Of a stretch of DNA of 64,000 nucleotides, positions 6,376 through 15,376 are shown in pieces; the stretch's first letter is position 1; the number at the start of each line of letters is the position of its first letter. The stretch comes from Ruminococcus sp. 210702-SL.1.03. Its GTDB lineage: Bacteria; Bacillota; Clostridia; Oscillospirales; Ruminococcaceae. The position numbers and the translations under genes were made by a program. Where the stretch lies: the NCBI RefSeq assembly GCF_020559915.1, contig NZ_JAJCLZ010000008.1, positions 48,485 to 112,484 on the forward strand, given 5' to 3'. The notes under the pieces were generated by a model. It saw only the letters and a list, made by a program, of their open reading frames with translations, was not told where the DNA came from and ran no database searches.

Positions 6376-7377
6376 ATGCTGAAAACTAATGGAGTAAAAA
6401 TAAAAGGCGTGGGCAGATATGCGCCCGAGATCGTGGCGACCAACGACGACTACGCCAAGATAGTGGAAACTAACGACGAATGGATAACTCAGCGCACGGG
6501 CATAAAGACCCGCCATATCTCAAACGGCGAGCCTACCTACTACTTAGGCGCTATGGCGGCTAAAGAAGCTATTGCGAACGCGGGCATATCTGCTGAGGAG
6601 ATCGGGCTGATACTCGCAAGCACCTGCACGCCCGATTATTACACCCCCTCTACAGCCTGCTTAGTACAGCGCGAGCTTGGCGTTTCGGGCTGCCCCGCTA
6701 TTGATATAAACTGCGCCTGCTCGGGCTTCGTTTACGCGGTGGATATGGCTAAGCGCTACCTCGCCGAGGGCGATATAAAGTACGTTCTGGTAGTGGCTGC
6801 CGAAGAGCTTTCAAAGTTCGTTGATTATACCGACAGATCTACCTGCATACTTTTCGGCGACGCAGCCGCAGCGGTAGTTCTCGAAAAGGAAGAGGACACC
6901 CTCTTTGCCAGCTACACCGCCGCCGACGGAATGGGCGCGCCCTACCTCGTGGCACGCGCTCTGCTGACGACAAATCCTTTCCGCCAGACCGAGAGCGAGT
7001 TTGACATGAATATGCCCGAGCCGAACAAGCATTTCCTGCTTCAGGACGGCAAGGAAGTATACAAGTTCGCGACCAAGGCTCTGCCAAAGGCGGTAGAAGA
7101 AGCATGCAAAAAGGCGGATATATCCCCCGAAGAGCTCGACGCAATAATCCCCCATCAGGCAAACATCCGCATAATAGAAACTGCGGCTAAGCACCTCAAA
7201 GTACCTATGGATAAAATGGTGCTCAATATTTCCGATTACGGCAACACCTCCTCCGCTTCTATCCCCGGCGCATTTTACGACGGCGTGAACAGCGGCAGGA
7301 TAAAGCGCGGCGACAAGGTATGCTTCGTAGGCTTCGGCGGCGGACTTACCTACGGTGCGGTAGTAATTGAATACTAA
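6376..7377 (+). CDS. fabH: Beta-ketoacyl-ACP synthase III
   Basis: A 333-residue KAS III that starts fatty acid chains by condensing acyl-CoA with malonyl-ACP. The Cys-His-Asn triad is visible: Cys115 in CACSGF, His in IIPHQANIRI (about 249) and Asn in NISDYGNTSSAS (about 279). ATG 6376 was chosen because GGAAGGGAAAGGG lies about 8 nt upstream; GTG 6367 is too close to that site. First gene of the main fatty acid synthesis operon, followed by fabK after 58 bp. Confidence 0.97.
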   Translation: MLKTNGVKIKGVGRYAPEIVATNDDYAKIVETNDEWITQRTGIKTRHISNGEPTYYLGAMAAKEAIANAGISAEEIGLILASTCTPDYYTPSTACLVQRELGVSGCPAIDINCACSGFVYAVDMAKRYLAEGDIKYVLVVAAEELSKFVDYTDRSTCILFGDAAAAVVLEKEEDTLFASYTAADGMGAPYLVARALLTTNPFRQTESEFDMNMPEPNKHFLLQDGKEVYKFATKALPKAVEEACKKADISPEELDAIIPHQANIRIIETAAKHLKVPMDKMVLNISDYGNTSSASIPGAFYDGVNSGRIKRGDKVCFVGFGGGLTYGAVVIEY

Positions 7378-7435
7378 GGATACACATACATATATGATCA
7401 ATGCCCTGCGGGGCGCTTTAAAGGAGAGGATCTCA

Positions 7436-8371
7436 ATGACTACTAAAAAAACAAGGATAACCGAACTGCTCGGCATCAAGTACCCCATTTTTCAGGGCGG
7501 CATGGCTTGGATAGCTGAGTCTACCCTCGCGGCGGCTGTTTCAAACGCAGGCGGCTTAGGCATAATCGCGGGCGGCTCTGCACCCATCGACTATCTTCGC
7601 GAGCAGATACGCCGCTGCAAATCGCTGACGGACAAGCCTTTCGGCGTGAACATCATGCTGATGAGCCCCAACGCTGAGGAGCTGGCGCAGCTCGTTATAG
7701 AAGAGGGCGTGCCCGTAGTTACCACAGGCGCAGGCAACCCCGGCAAATTCATGGCTGCTTGGAAAGAAGCGGGCGTAAAAGTAATACCCGTAGTTCCCTC
7801 GGTAGCTCTTGCGAAGAGAATGGAGCGCTCGGGCGCTGACGCAGTTATCGCAGAGGGCACAGAGTCGGGCGGACACATCGGCGAAAACACCACCATGTGC
7901 CTTGTTCCGCAGGTAGTAGACGCGGTAGAGATACCCGTTCTTGCGGCGGGCGGCATCGCCGACGGCAGAGGCATAGCGGCTTCCTTCATGCTGGGCGCTG
8001 AGGGCGTTCAGGTAGGTACGCGCTTCCTTGCGGCGGACGAGTGCCAGGTGAACCCCGTTTACAAAGAGCTGGTGGTAAAGGCTAAGGACACCGACAGCGT
8101 GGTTACGGGCAGATATACAGGCCACCCGTGCAGAAACGTAAAGACCAAGTTCTCGAAAATGCTGGCAAACGGCGAAAAGGACGGCAGCCTTACCCCCGAG
8201 CAGTTTGAGGAAGTTACCCTCGGCTCGCTGAGAAAGGCAGTACAGGACGGCAACCTTGACGAAGGCTCTTTCCTCTGCGGCGCTATCGCAGGAATGGTAA
8301 AGGAAGTAAAGCCCTGCAAGGATATAATAGAAGAGATGTTCGGCGAGGCGGAAGCGCTGCTGAGCAAGTGA
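7436..8371 (+). CDS. fabK: Enoyl-ACP reductase II (FMN-dependent)
   Basis: A 311-residue FabK, a TIM-barrel flavoenzyme that reduces trans-2-enoyl-ACP with NAD(P)H in the last step of each elongation cycle. Motifs include YPIFQGGMAW at the N-terminus, PFGVNIMLM, VITTGAGNP-like VVTTGAGNP, AEGTESGGHIGE with the conserved His, and VLAAGGIADGRG and GVQVGTRF for FMN phosphate binding. ATG 7436 has AAAGGAGAGG upstream; the longer frame starting inside fabH is rejected. No FabI or FabL is present, so FabK is the only enoyl reductase in this cluster; FabK enzymes are not hit by triclosan. Confidence 0.95.
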   Translation: MTTKKTRITELLGIKYPIFQGGMAWIAESTLAAAVSNAGGLGIIAGGSAPIDYLREQIRRCKSLTDKPFGVNIMLMSPNAEELAQLVIEEGVPVVTTGAGNPGKFMAAWKEAGVKVIPVVPSVALAKRMERSGADAVIAEGTESGGHIGENTTMCLVPQVVDAVEIPVLAAGGIADGRGIAASFMLGAEGVQVGTRFLAADECQVNPVYKELVVKAKDTDSVVTGRYTGHPCRNVKTKFSKMLANGEKDGSLTPEQFEEVTLGSLRKAVQDGNLDEGSFLCGAIAGMVKEVKPCKDIIEEMFGEAEALLSK

Positions 8372-8395
8372 GATGATAAACGGAGGATATAGGAT

Positions 8396-9130
8396 ATGTC
8401 AACTGCAATAATCACAGGTTCATCAAGAGGTATAGGCGCTTCCATAGCGCTGCGTCTGGCTAAGGACGGCTACGATATAGCACTCAACGATATAAGCGAG
8501 GCTATGTTCGAGGACAACGACATAATGGATAAGATAAGAGCCGAGGGCGTTATCTGCGAAAAATTCATCGCTGACGTTTCCAACTACGCGCAGTGCGAGC
8601 AGATGGTAAAGGACATAAAGGCGAAGTTCGGCACTATCGACGTGCTGGTAAACAACGCAGGGATCACCCGCGACGGGCTTCTCGCAAGAATGAGCGAGGA
8701 GAATTTCGACACAGTTATCGCTGTAAACGAGAAGAGCGTTTTCAACATGACAAAGTTCGTAGGCAGCGTAATGATGAAGCAGCGCAGCGGAAAGATAATA
8801 AATCTCTCTTCCGTAGCGGGTCTTTGGGGCAACCCCGGTCAGCTCAATTACTCCGCATCTAAGGCGGCTATAATCGGTATGACTAAGACGGTAGCGAAAG
8901 AGCTCGGCTCGCGCGGGATAACCTGCAACGCCGTAGCCCCCGGCTTTATAAAGACCCCCATGACCGACAAACTCACCGAGGCGCAGAAGGAGAACATACT
9001 GCGCATGATAGCTATGAGAAGATACGGCACGGTAGAGGAGATCTCGGGCGTTGTATCGTTCCTTGCATCTAAGGACGCAAGCTACGTTACGGGTCAGGTG
9101 ATAGAGATCTCAGGCGGACTTTCGATGTAA
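8396..9130 (+). CDS. fabG: 3-oxoacyl-ACP reductase
   Basis: A 244-residue short-chain dehydrogenase that reduces 3-oxoacyl-ACP with NADPH. The cofactor loop ITGSSRGIG (6-14), NNAG (86-89), catalytic Ser139, Tyr152 and Lys156 (YSASK) and the C-terminal ISGGLSM match FabG. Start ATG 8396 follows CGGAGGATAT. It lies 24 bp after fabK and 23 bp before fabF, so it is part of the same transcript. The stretch at 33-50 is slightly unusual for FabG but all catalytic residues are present. Confidence 0.95.
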   Translation: MSTAIITGSSRGIGASIALRLAKDGYDIALNDISEAMFEDNDIMDKIRAEGVICEKFIADVSNYAQCEQMVKDIKAKFGTIDVLVNNAGITRDGLLARMSEENFDTVIAVNEKSVFNMTKFVGSVMMKQRSGKIINLSSVAGLWGNPGQLNYSASKAAIIGMTKTVAKELGSRGITCNAVAPGFIKTPMTDKLTEAQKENILRMIAMRRYGTVEEISGVVSFLASKDASYVTGQVIEISGGLSM

Positions 9131-9153
9131 TGAAAGAGAGGTAATAAAGCGCT

Positions 9154-10389
9154 ATGAAAAGAGTTGTAATAACAGGAATGGGCACTATAAACCCGCTGGG
9201 CAACAACGTGCCGCAGTTTTGCGAGGGTCTGAAAGAGGGCAGACTGGGTATAAGCAAGATAGACCAGTTCGACTGCTCTGATTTTGACGTAAAGTGCGTA
9301 GGCGCAGTAAAGGACTTCGACCCCCTTACCGCCATAGATAAAAAAGAGAGCCGCAGAATGGACCGCTTCACCCAGTTTGCAGTATGCGCGGCTGACGAAG
9401 CTATGAAAGACGCTGGCAGCGATTTTAAGGATGTAGACCCTTACAGAGCGGGCGTGATAATCGGCGTAGGCATAGGCGGACTCAACCTTACCGAGCAGGA
9501 GCACGCGAAATTCCTCGCTAAGCCCGATAAGATAAGCGTTTTCTATATCCCGATGATGATAGCGAACATGGCGGCGGGTACTGTTTCGATGAAAACAGGC
9601 TTCAAGGGCGACAACTACGCTACCGTTACCGCTTGCGCTTCGGGCACTCACGCAGTGGGCGAAGCTTTCAGAAAGATAAAGGACGGCTACCTCGACGTAG
9701 CTATCGCGGGCGGCGCTGAGAGCTGCATCTCGCGCTTTGCGCTGGCGGGCTTCAACAATATGAAGGCGCTTTCGCGCGAGGAAGACCCCGAAAAGGCTAG
9801 TACGCCTTTCGACCTCAACCGCAAGGGCTTTGTACTGGGCGAGGGCTGCGGAATACTCGTTCTCGAAGAGTACGAGCACGCTAAGGCACGCGGTGCCAAG
9901 ATATACGCCGAGGTGGCAGGCTACGGCGCTACCTGCGACGCTTACCACATGACCAGCCCTTCGCCGACGGGCGAGGCTGCGGCTGCCGCTATGAAGGCTG
10001 CTTACACTGAGGCAGGTCTTGCGCCGGAAGACGTTACCTACATCAACGCCCACGGCACTTCCACCCACCTCAACGACGCTTACGAAACTATCGCGATAAA
10101 GATAGCGCTGGGCGAAGAGGCGGCTAAGAAGACTATCATAAATTCCACCAAGTCGATGACGGGCCACCTGCTGGGCGCTACCGGCGCGGTAGAGGCGATA
10201 GCCACCGCTTTGCAGATAAACGAGGGCTTTATACACCAGACCATCGGCTATGAAACTCCCGACCCCGAGTGCGACCTTGACTACTGCACCGAGGGACTTC
10301 GCAAGACTGAGATAAAGGCTGCGCTTTCAAACTCGCTTGGCTTCGGCGGACACAACGCTACCATCTGTCTGAAAAAGTTTGCTGACTGA
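9154..10389 (+). CDS. fabF: Beta-ketoacyl-ACP synthase II
   Basis: A 411-residue elongating condensing enzyme. The Cys-His-His triad is visible: Cys161 in TACASGTHAVGEA, a His in NAHGTST (about 301) and a His in MTGHLLGATGAVE (about 338). The N-terminal VVITGMGTINPLG is typical. It sits between fabG and accB with short gaps. No second elongating KAS is present in the cluster, so this enzyme probably performs all elongation condensations encoded here. Confidence 0.97.
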   Translation: MKRVVITGMGTINPLGNNVPQFCEGLKEGRLGISKIDQFDCSDFDVKCVGAVKDFDPLTAIDKKESRRMDRFTQFAVCAADEAMKDAGSDFKDVDPYRAGVIIGVGIGGLNLTEQEHAKFLAKPDKISVFYIPMMIANMAAGTVSMKTGFKGDNYATVTACASGTHAVGEAFRKIKDGYLDVAIAGGAESCISRFALAGFNNMKALSREEDPEKASTPFDLNRKGFVLGEGCGILVLEEYEHAKARGAKIYAEVAGYGATCDAYHMTSPSPTGEAAAAAMKAAYTEAGLAPEDVTYINAHGTSTHLNDAYETIAIKIALGEEAAKKTIINSTKSMTGHLLGATGAVEAIATALQINEGFIHQTIGYETPDPECDLDYCTEGLRKTEIKAALSNSLGFGGHNATICLKKFAD

Positions 10390-10412
10390 TTTTACGGGGA
10401 GGATATTTTGAA

Positions 10413-10895
10413 ATGAGCAAGATCTTTGATATAATCGACGTAGAGGCGATAGAAAAACTCGCCGATATAGTGAACGAAAAGGACTTAGGCGAGATAACCG
10501 TAGGCTACGAGGGCAAGAGCGTTACCGTAAAGGGCAAAAAGCCTGCGCCGCCCGCACCACCTGCAGGTGGTTTCGCACCCGCTATGCCCCCTGTATCGCC
10601 AGCAGCGGCAGCCGCCGTTACCGAGCCGATAGAGATGTCGCCAAAGACTGAGGAGATAAGCGGAACACCCGTAAAAGCGCCGATAGTGGGCACATATTAC
10701 TCAAAGCCCCGCCCCGACGCCGCGCCTTTCGTAACAGTTGGCAGCAAGGTGAAAAAAGGCGATGTGCTGTATATCCTCGAGACCATGAAGGTGATGAACG
10801 AGATAGCGGCAGAGAGCGACGGAATAGTTACCAAGATACTGGTAGCCGACGGCGATTCGCTAGAGTACGGACAGACCGTAATGATACTGGGCTGA
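10413..10895 (+). CDS. accB: Biotin carboxyl carrier protein of acetyl-CoA carboxylase
   Basis: A 160-residue BCCP. A short N-terminal helical region is followed by a Pro/Ala-rich linker (43-70) and a biotinyl domain (about 83-160). The biotinylated Lys126 lies in ETMKVMNE. The Met-Lys-Val form differs from the E. coli Met-Lys-Met but is common in Gram-positives. It carries CO2 from the AccC active site to the AccAD transferase. Start ATG 10413; the gene is 23 bp after fabF and 19 bp before fabZ. Confidence 0.95.
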   Translation: MSKIFDIIDVEAIEKLADIVNEKDLGEITVGYEGKSVTVKGKKPAPPAPPAGGFAPAMPPVSPAAAAAVTEPIEMSPKTEEISGTPVKAPIVGTYYSKPRPDAAPFVTVGSKVKKGDVLYILETMKVMNEIAAESDGIVTKILVADGDSLEYGQTVMILG

Positions 10896-10914
10896 TAAAC
10901 GGAGGATACAAAAA

Positions 10915-11346
10915 ATGGCTGTAATAATGGATAAAGAGCAGATAAAGGAAGTAATACCCCACCGCGACCCCTTTCTGCTTATAGACGAGATAAACGAGCT
11001 GGAGGTAGGCAAGAGGGTAGTGGCTACAAAGTACATCAAGGCTGAGGATTTTTGGTTCAAGGGTCATTTTCCCGAGTACCCCGTTACCCCCGGCGTGCTG
11101 ATGATAGAGATGCTGGCGCAGGCGGGCGCGGTAGCGCTGCTTTCCATGCCCGAGAACAAGGGAAAGATAGGCTTTTTCGGCGGCATAAACAACGCTAAGT
11201 TCCGCAAGCAGGTAGTTCCCGGCGACGTGCTGCGTCTGGAAGTTGAGATAACAAAGGTAAAAGGCCCTGTAGGCTACGGCAAGGGCGTTGCTACCGTAGA
11301 TGGCAAAAAGGCAGTTTCGGCTGAGATCTCCTTTGCTATAAAGTAA
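10915..11346 (+). CDS. fabZ: 3-hydroxyacyl-ACP dehydratase
   Basis: A 143-residue hot-dog-fold dehydratase converting 3-hydroxyacyl-ACP to trans-2-enoyl-ACP. The N-terminal [11 protein letters not shown], catalytic His51 in [11 protein letters not shown] and Glu65 in IEMLAQAG are canonical for FabZ. No FabA-type isomerase and no obvious FabM are present, so how unsaturated fatty acids are made cannot be told from this window. It sits between accB and accC in the same operon. Confidence 0.96.
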   Translation: MAVIMDKEQIKEVIPHRDPFLLIDEINELEVGKRVVATKYIKAEDFWFKGHFPEYPVTPGVLMIEMLAQAGAVALLSMPENKGKIGFFGGINNAKFRKQVVPGDVLRLEVEITKVKGPVGYGKGVATVDGKKAVSAEISFAIK

Positions 11347-11370
11347 GCGGAAGGAGCTGTAATAAAAACC

Positions 11371-12714
11371 ATGTTCAAAAAGGTTTTGATAGCAAACCGC
11401 GGCGAGATAGCGGTGCGCATAATACGCGCCTGCCGCGAGCTGGGTCTGCGCACCGTGGCGGTGTATTCAGAGGCTGACAGAAGCGCTCTGCACGCCAAGA
11501 TAGCCGACGAGGCGGTATGCATAGGCCCTGCCGCCAGCAGCGAGAGCTACCTGAACGTCCGCGCGATAATAGGCGCTTGCGAGATCACGGGTGCTGACGC
11601 TATACACCCCGGCTTCGGCTTTCTTTCCGAAAACGCTTCGTTTGCGCGTACCTGCGAAAAGTGCGGAATAACGTTTATAGGCCCCGACTCGCACAGCATA
11701 GAGATGCTGGGCGATAAGGCGGCGGCTAAAGAGGCTATGAAGGCTGCGGGCGTGCCCGTTATCACAGGATCTGACGGCGCTGTAAAAAGCTTTGAGGAAG
11801 CAAAGCGCATAGCTGCCGAGATAGGCTACCCCGTGATGGTAAAAGCCTCGGCGGGCGGCGGCGGAAGAGGAATACGCATAGTAGAAAAGGCGGAGGAGCT
11901 GGAAAACCAGATAAACGCCGCCAAGCAGGAAGCTCTCTCGGCTTTCGGCAACGACGAGATATACATAGAGAAATTTGTGGTAAATCCGAAGCATATCGAG
12001 ATACAGATACTTGCCGACTCGCAGGGCAACGTTATCTCGCTGGGCGAGCGCGACTGTTCTATGCAGCGCCGCAACCAGAAAGTGCTGGAGGAAGCGCCAT
12101 CTACCGTTATCGACGAGGACACCCGCCGAAAAATGGGCGAGGCTGCCTGTGCCGCGGCTAAGGTATGCGGCTACAAAAACGCCGGCACGATAGAGTTTCT
12201 TGTGGATAAGGATAAGCATTTCTACTTTATGGAAATGAATACGCGCATACAGGTAGAGCACCCGATTACCGAGGAGGTGACGGGCGTTGATATAGTAAAA
12301 GAGCAGCTTCGCATAGCGGCGGGCGAGCCCCTCTCGTACAAGCAGGAGGATATAAAGCTCAGCGGCCACGCGATAGAGTGCCGCATAAACGCCGAGAACC
12401 CCGCTATGAACTTCATGCCCTCGCCCGGCGTGATAGATTCGCTCTTTATCCCCGGCGGCCCCGGCGTGCGAGTAGACACGGCTGTTTATCAGGGCTACGA
12501 GATAACGCCTTATTACGACTCTATGATAGCGAAGCTGATAGTACACGGCAAAGACCGCGAAGAGGCTATCGCGAAAATGAAATGGGCGCTGGCTGAGTTT
12601 ATAGTAGACGGCGTCAGCACCAATATAGATTTTCATCTGAAGCTTATACGCACCGAAGCCTTTGAAAAGGGCGATTACGACAACGGCTATCTCAACCGCG
12701 TTAAGCTTATCTAA
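11371..12714 (+). CDS. accC: Biotin carboxylase of acetyl-CoA carboxylase
   Basis: A 447-residue ATP-grasp enzyme that carboxylates the biotin on AccB using bicarbonate and ATP. The N-terminus KVLIANRGEIAVRIIRAC, the glycine-rich ATP loop KASAGGGGRGIRIV (about 154-167), EMNTRIQVEHPITE and the IECRINAE block match AccC closely, and the length is usual. Start ATG 11371, with GGAAGGAG upstream. Next gene accD starts 20 bp after the stop. Confidence 0.97.
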   Translation: MFKKVLIANRGEIAVRIIRACRELGLRTVAVYSEADRSALHAKIADEAVCIGPAASSESYLNVRAIIGACEITGADAIHPGFGFLSENASFARTCEKCGITFIGPDSHSIEMLGDKAAAKEAMKAAGVPVITGSDGAVKSFEEAKRIAAEIGYPVMVKASAGGGGRGIRIVEKAEELENQINAAKQEALSAFGNDEIYIEKFVVNPKHIEIQILADSQGNVISLGERDCSMQRRNQKVLEEAPSTVIDEDTRRKMGEAACAAAKVCGYKNAGTIEFLVDKDKHFYFMEMNTRIQVEHPITEEVTGVDIVKEQLRIAAGEPLSYKQEDIKLSGHAIECRINAENPAMNFMPSPGVIDSLFIPGGPGVRVDTAVYQGYEITPYYDSMIAKLIVHGKDREEAIAKMKWALAEFIVDGVSTNIDFHLKLIRTEAFEKGDYDNGYLNRVKLI

Positions 12715-12734
12715 GAAAGGGGGAGCTTACAGAT

Positions 12735-13616
12735 ATGCTGGAGGATCTTTTTTCAGTAGTGCGCACGCGCTTTAATTACGGCGACGATGACGAGCCGCCA
12801 AAGAAAAAAAAGACCGATATACCAAAGGGGCTGCTCTTTAAATGCCCCCGCTGCTCGAACAACACCTTTATGGAGGATTTTGCGGCAAACGGCAAGGTAT
12901 GCCCCCACTGCAACTACCATTCGCGCCTTACCGCGCGCGAGCGGCTGGACATCACCATAGATAAGGATAGTTTGGAAGAATTTGACGCAGATATGATCTC
13001 GGGCAACCCGATAGATTTTCCCGATTACGAAAACAAGCAGCAGGCGCTGCGCGAAAAAACGGGTCTGAAAGACGCCGTAGTGACGGGAAGAGCCAAAATA
13101 CGCGGCGAGGATATAGTTATAATAGTAATGGATTCTAACTACATGATGGCTTCTATGGGCAGCGTAGTGGGCGAGAAGATAGCCCGCGCTTTTGAGTACG
13201 CTGCCGAGCACCGCCTTCCCGTCATCGCGTTTACCGCTTCTGGCGGCGCTAGAATGCAGGAGGGCATAGTTTCGCTCATGCAGATGGCCAAGACCTCGGG
13301 CGCTGTCGGCAGACACAGCGACGCAGGCCTGCTGTACATCACGGTAATGACCGACCCGACTACGGGCGGCGTTACGGCATCGTTCGCCTCGCTGGGCGAC
13401 ATCATAATCGCCGAGCCGAAGGTGCTGATAGGCTTTGCGGGCAGAAGAGTTATAGAGGGCACTATCCGCCAGCGCCTGCCGGACGATTTTCAGTCGGCAG
13501 AATTTATGCTGGAAAACGGATTTGTAGATATGATAGTAGAGCGCAAGAGGATGCGCCGCACGCTGGCACATCTGCTCAAGCTGCATAAGCCATATGACGG
13601 AGGTGCTGAGCAATGA
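12735..13616 (+). CDS. accD: Acetyl-CoA carboxylase carboxyltransferase, beta subunit
   Basis: A 293-residue crotonase-fold subunit. The N-terminal zinc ribbon is seen as Cys37, Cys40, Cys56 and Cys59 (CPRC...CPHC). The transferase core includes FTASGGARMQEGIVSLMQMA and ITVMTDPTTGGVTASFASLG, and the ending GFAGRRVIEGTIRQRLPDDFQ is typical. With AccA it moves the carboxyl group from biotin to acetyl-CoA. Its stop overlaps the accA start by 4 nt (ATGA), which suggests translational coupling of the two subunits. Confidence 0.97.
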   Translation: MLEDLFSVVRTRFNYGDDDEPPKKKKTDIPKGLLFKCPRCSNNTFMEDFAANGKVCPHCNYHSRLTARERLDITIDKDSLEEFDADMISGNPIDFPDYENKQQALREKTGLKDAVVTGRAKIRGEDIVIIVMDSNYMMASMGSVVGEKIARAFEYAAEHRLPVIAFTASGGARMQEGIVSLMQMAKTSGAVGRHSDAGLLYITVMTDPTTGGVTASFASLGDIIIAEPKVLIGFAGRRVIEGTIRQRLPDDFQSAEFMLENGFVDMIVERKRMRRTLAHLLKLHKPYDGGAEQ

Positions 13617-14446
13617 GTGAAAATAATATCCCCGCCAGCAAGCGCATGGAGATAATCCGCACCAAGGGCAGACCTACGGTAAAGGACTATATCCCCATGA
13701 TATTCGACGATTTCTTCGAGCTGCACGGCGATAGGCTCTATGGCGACGACGGCGCTATAATGGGCGGCGTGGCCTACTTTAAGGGCGTGCCCGTAACGGT
13801 GATAGCGCAGGTAAAGGGCAGAACGCTGGAGGAAAACCAGCAATGCAATTTCGGTATGCCCCACCCTGAGGGCTACCGCAAGGCGCTCAGGCTGGCGCAT
13901 CAGGCTGAGAAATTCCACCGTCCCGTTATATGCTTTGTAGACACCGCGGGCGCGTTTTGCGGCGTAGAGGCTGAAAAGCGCGGACAGGGCGAGGCTATAG
14001 CCCGCTCGATAATGGAATTTATGGAGCTGAAAACCCCCGTTATCTCGATAATACTGGGCGAGGGCGGCTCGGGCGGAGCGTTGGCTATGTGCGTTTGCGA
14101 CGAGCTGGCTATGCTGGAAAACGCGGTGTACTCGGTGATATCTCCGCGCGGATTTGCCTCCATACTCTGGAAAAACGCCGAGCGCGAGAAGGAAGCAGCC
14201 GACATCATGAAGATAACTGCCGAAGACCTTGTACACTTAAAGGTCTGCGACAGCATAATAAAAGAATCTGACGGCGGTGCCCATACCGACCCCGAGCAGA
14301 CGGCTGAGAATATTTCTGAATATATTTCGCAGGCTTTGAAAAGAAATTTGCAAAAAGGGCTTGACGAAATGCTAAATGGGCGTTATAATAAGTTTAGGAC
14401 AATCGGCGAGTTTAGCGTGTACGAAGAGGATAGCGAAAGCGAATGA
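13613..14446 (+). CDS. accA: Acetyl-CoA carboxylase carboxyltransferase, alpha subunit
   Basis: A 277-residue partner of AccD. Motifs include FDDFFELHGDRLYGDDGAIM, VTVIAQVKGR, FGMPHPEGYRKALRL, FVDTAGAFCGVEAEKRGQGE and ISIILGEGGSGGALA, all standard for AccA. The start ATG overlaps the accD stop. The protein is shorter at the N-terminus than E. coli AccA (about 319 residues), as is common in Firmicutes. A 102-bp gap separates it from acpP. Confidence 0.97.
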   Translation: MSENNIPASKRMEIIRTKGRPTVKDYIPMIFDDFFELHGDRLYGDDGAIMGGVAYFKGVPVTVIAQVKGRTLEENQQCNFGMPHPEGYRKALRLAHQAEKFHRPVICFVDTAGAFCGVEAEKRGQGEAIARSIMEFMELKTPVISIILGEGGSGGALAMCVCDELAMLENAVYSVISPRGFASILWKNAEREKEAADIMKITAEDLVHLKVCDSIIKESDGGAHTDPEQTAENISEYISQALKRNLQKGLDEMLNGRYNKFRTIGEFSVYEEDSESE

Positions 14447-14548
14447 CCTTTTTCGGCGCAAAGCTGCTGCCTTTGTTTTAGCGGCGAGGTTCTTGAAAAA
14501 AAACAGCTCCTCTCCGGCAATACTCAAATGACAGGAGGTTTGTTTAGA

Positions 14549-14785
14549 ATGGTATTTGACAAGATCCGCGATATTATCGTAGACCAGCTCGACGCGTCTG
14601 CTGATGATGTTACCGCAGAGGCTTCGATCATCGACGATCTGGGCGCTGATTCTCTCGACGTAGTAGACCTTATCAGCTCTGTTGAAGATGAATTTGATGT
14701 TGAGATCCCTGATGAAGAGGTTGAGAACATCAAGACCGTAGGCGACATCGTTTCCTACATCGAAAGCGCTACTTCTGAGGAATAA
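14549..14785 (+). CDS. acpP: Acyl carrier protein
   Basis: A 78-residue acidic four-helix carrier. Ser35 in DSLDVVDL is the 4'-phosphopantetheine attachment site. ATG 14549 is preferred over the in-frame ATG 14528 because AGGAGG (14532-14537) lies between them at the right distance and because ACPs usually start MVFDKI-like. Codon use looks biased toward a restricted set, as in highly expressed genes. It ends the fab operon and is followed by a strong terminator. Confidence 0.96.
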   Translation: MVFDKIRDIIVDQLDASADDVTAEASIIDDLGADSLDVVDLISSVEDEFDVEIPDEEVENIKTVGDIVSYIESATSEE

Positions 14786-14816
14786 GCAATTAGCTTTCAC
14801 TAAAAGAAATCAAATG

Positions 14817-14852
14817 ACGGAACGTGGCTGAAAGTAACGTTCCGTTTTTTCT
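14817..14852 (+). terminator. Terminator of the fab/acc operon
   Basis: A 9-bp stem (ACGGAACGT / ACGTTCCGT) with an 11-nt loop is followed by TTTTTT, 31 bp after acpP. Confidence 0.9.
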
Positions 14853-14879
14853 TACGATCACCGCGAGGGGGATAAGCTT

Positions 14880-15323
14880 GTGCTTTGGGAAGAAAAAAAT
14901 TACGATGATATTATAGACCTGCCGCACCACGTTTCGGAAAACCACGCGCATATGTCTATACGGGGCAGGGCGGCGCAGTTTTCGGCTTTCGCCGCGCTAA
15001 AGGGCTACGATGAAGCCGTGGCGGAGGCGGCAAGGCGCACCGACAGCCGCCGTGAGCCGGACGAGGACACCGCGCGAGAGATAAACGAGCGGCTGGTATG
15101 GCTGATAGAGCATTTGGCGGAGCTGCCGCGGGTGGAGCTGACGTATTTTGTGCCCGACGAGCGCAAGGCGGGCGGCGCGTATGTGCCCGTGAGCGGTGCT
15201 GTGCGCATTTACGACTCATACGCGAAAGAGCTGGAATTCGTTGGCGGCAAGCGCGTGCCGATAAACGATATTTACAGCATCGAGATCTTAGCCGACCGCG
15301 ATTATACGGACGAGCAGACATAA
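14880..15323 (+). CDS. YolD-like protein
   Basis: A 147-residue soluble protein with IIDLPHHVSENHAHM and RAAQFSAFAALKGYDEAV, a combination I associate with YolD-like proteins, which are often found next to Y-family DNA polymerases (ImuB/DinB type) in Firmicutes. The C-terminal part (about 75-147) is a predicted small beta domain ending in INDIYSIEI. Start GTG 14880, with GAGGGGGAT about 7 nt upstream. No polymerase gene is adjacent here, so the usual partner must lie elsewhere if it exists. Function not established. Confidence 0.7.
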   Translation: MLWEEKNYDDIIDLPHHVSENHAHMSIRGRAAQFSAFAALKGYDEAVAEAARRTDSRREPDEDTAREINERLVWLIEHLAELPRVELTYFVPDERKAGGAYVPVSGAVRIYDSYAKELEFVGGKRVPINDIYSIEILADRDYTDEQT

Positions 15324-15325
15324 AA

Positions 15326-15362
15326 AAGGCGGGTACGCTTAGTGTATAGCGTACTCGCCTTT
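15326..15362. terminator. Bidirectional terminator
   Basis: A long stem (AGGCGGGTACGCT pairing with AGCGTACTCGCCT, with G-U pairs) is flanked by A-rich sequence on one side and TTT on the other, between two convergent genes. Confidence 0.85.
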
Positions 15363-15376
15363 GCTGTTTATGTACT

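Noticed and set aside
6147..6389. 80-residue open frame in the fabD-fabH gap
   Set aside because: No ribosome site, AT-driven hydrophobic composition, and overlap with the fabH start; it looks like non-coding DNA.
7367..7435. N-terminal extension of fabK into the end of fabH
   Set aside because: The extra residues are unlike FabK, and a good ribosome site lies directly before ATG 7436.
9094..10236. Long minus-strand frame (380 codons) opposite fabF
   Set aside because: It mirrors the codon pattern of fabF, has no recognisable motifs and no ribosome site; a shadow frame.
14447..14548. Possible RNA element between accA and acpP
   Set aside because: Only weak, short pairings were found and no known riboswitch pattern; not enough to call.
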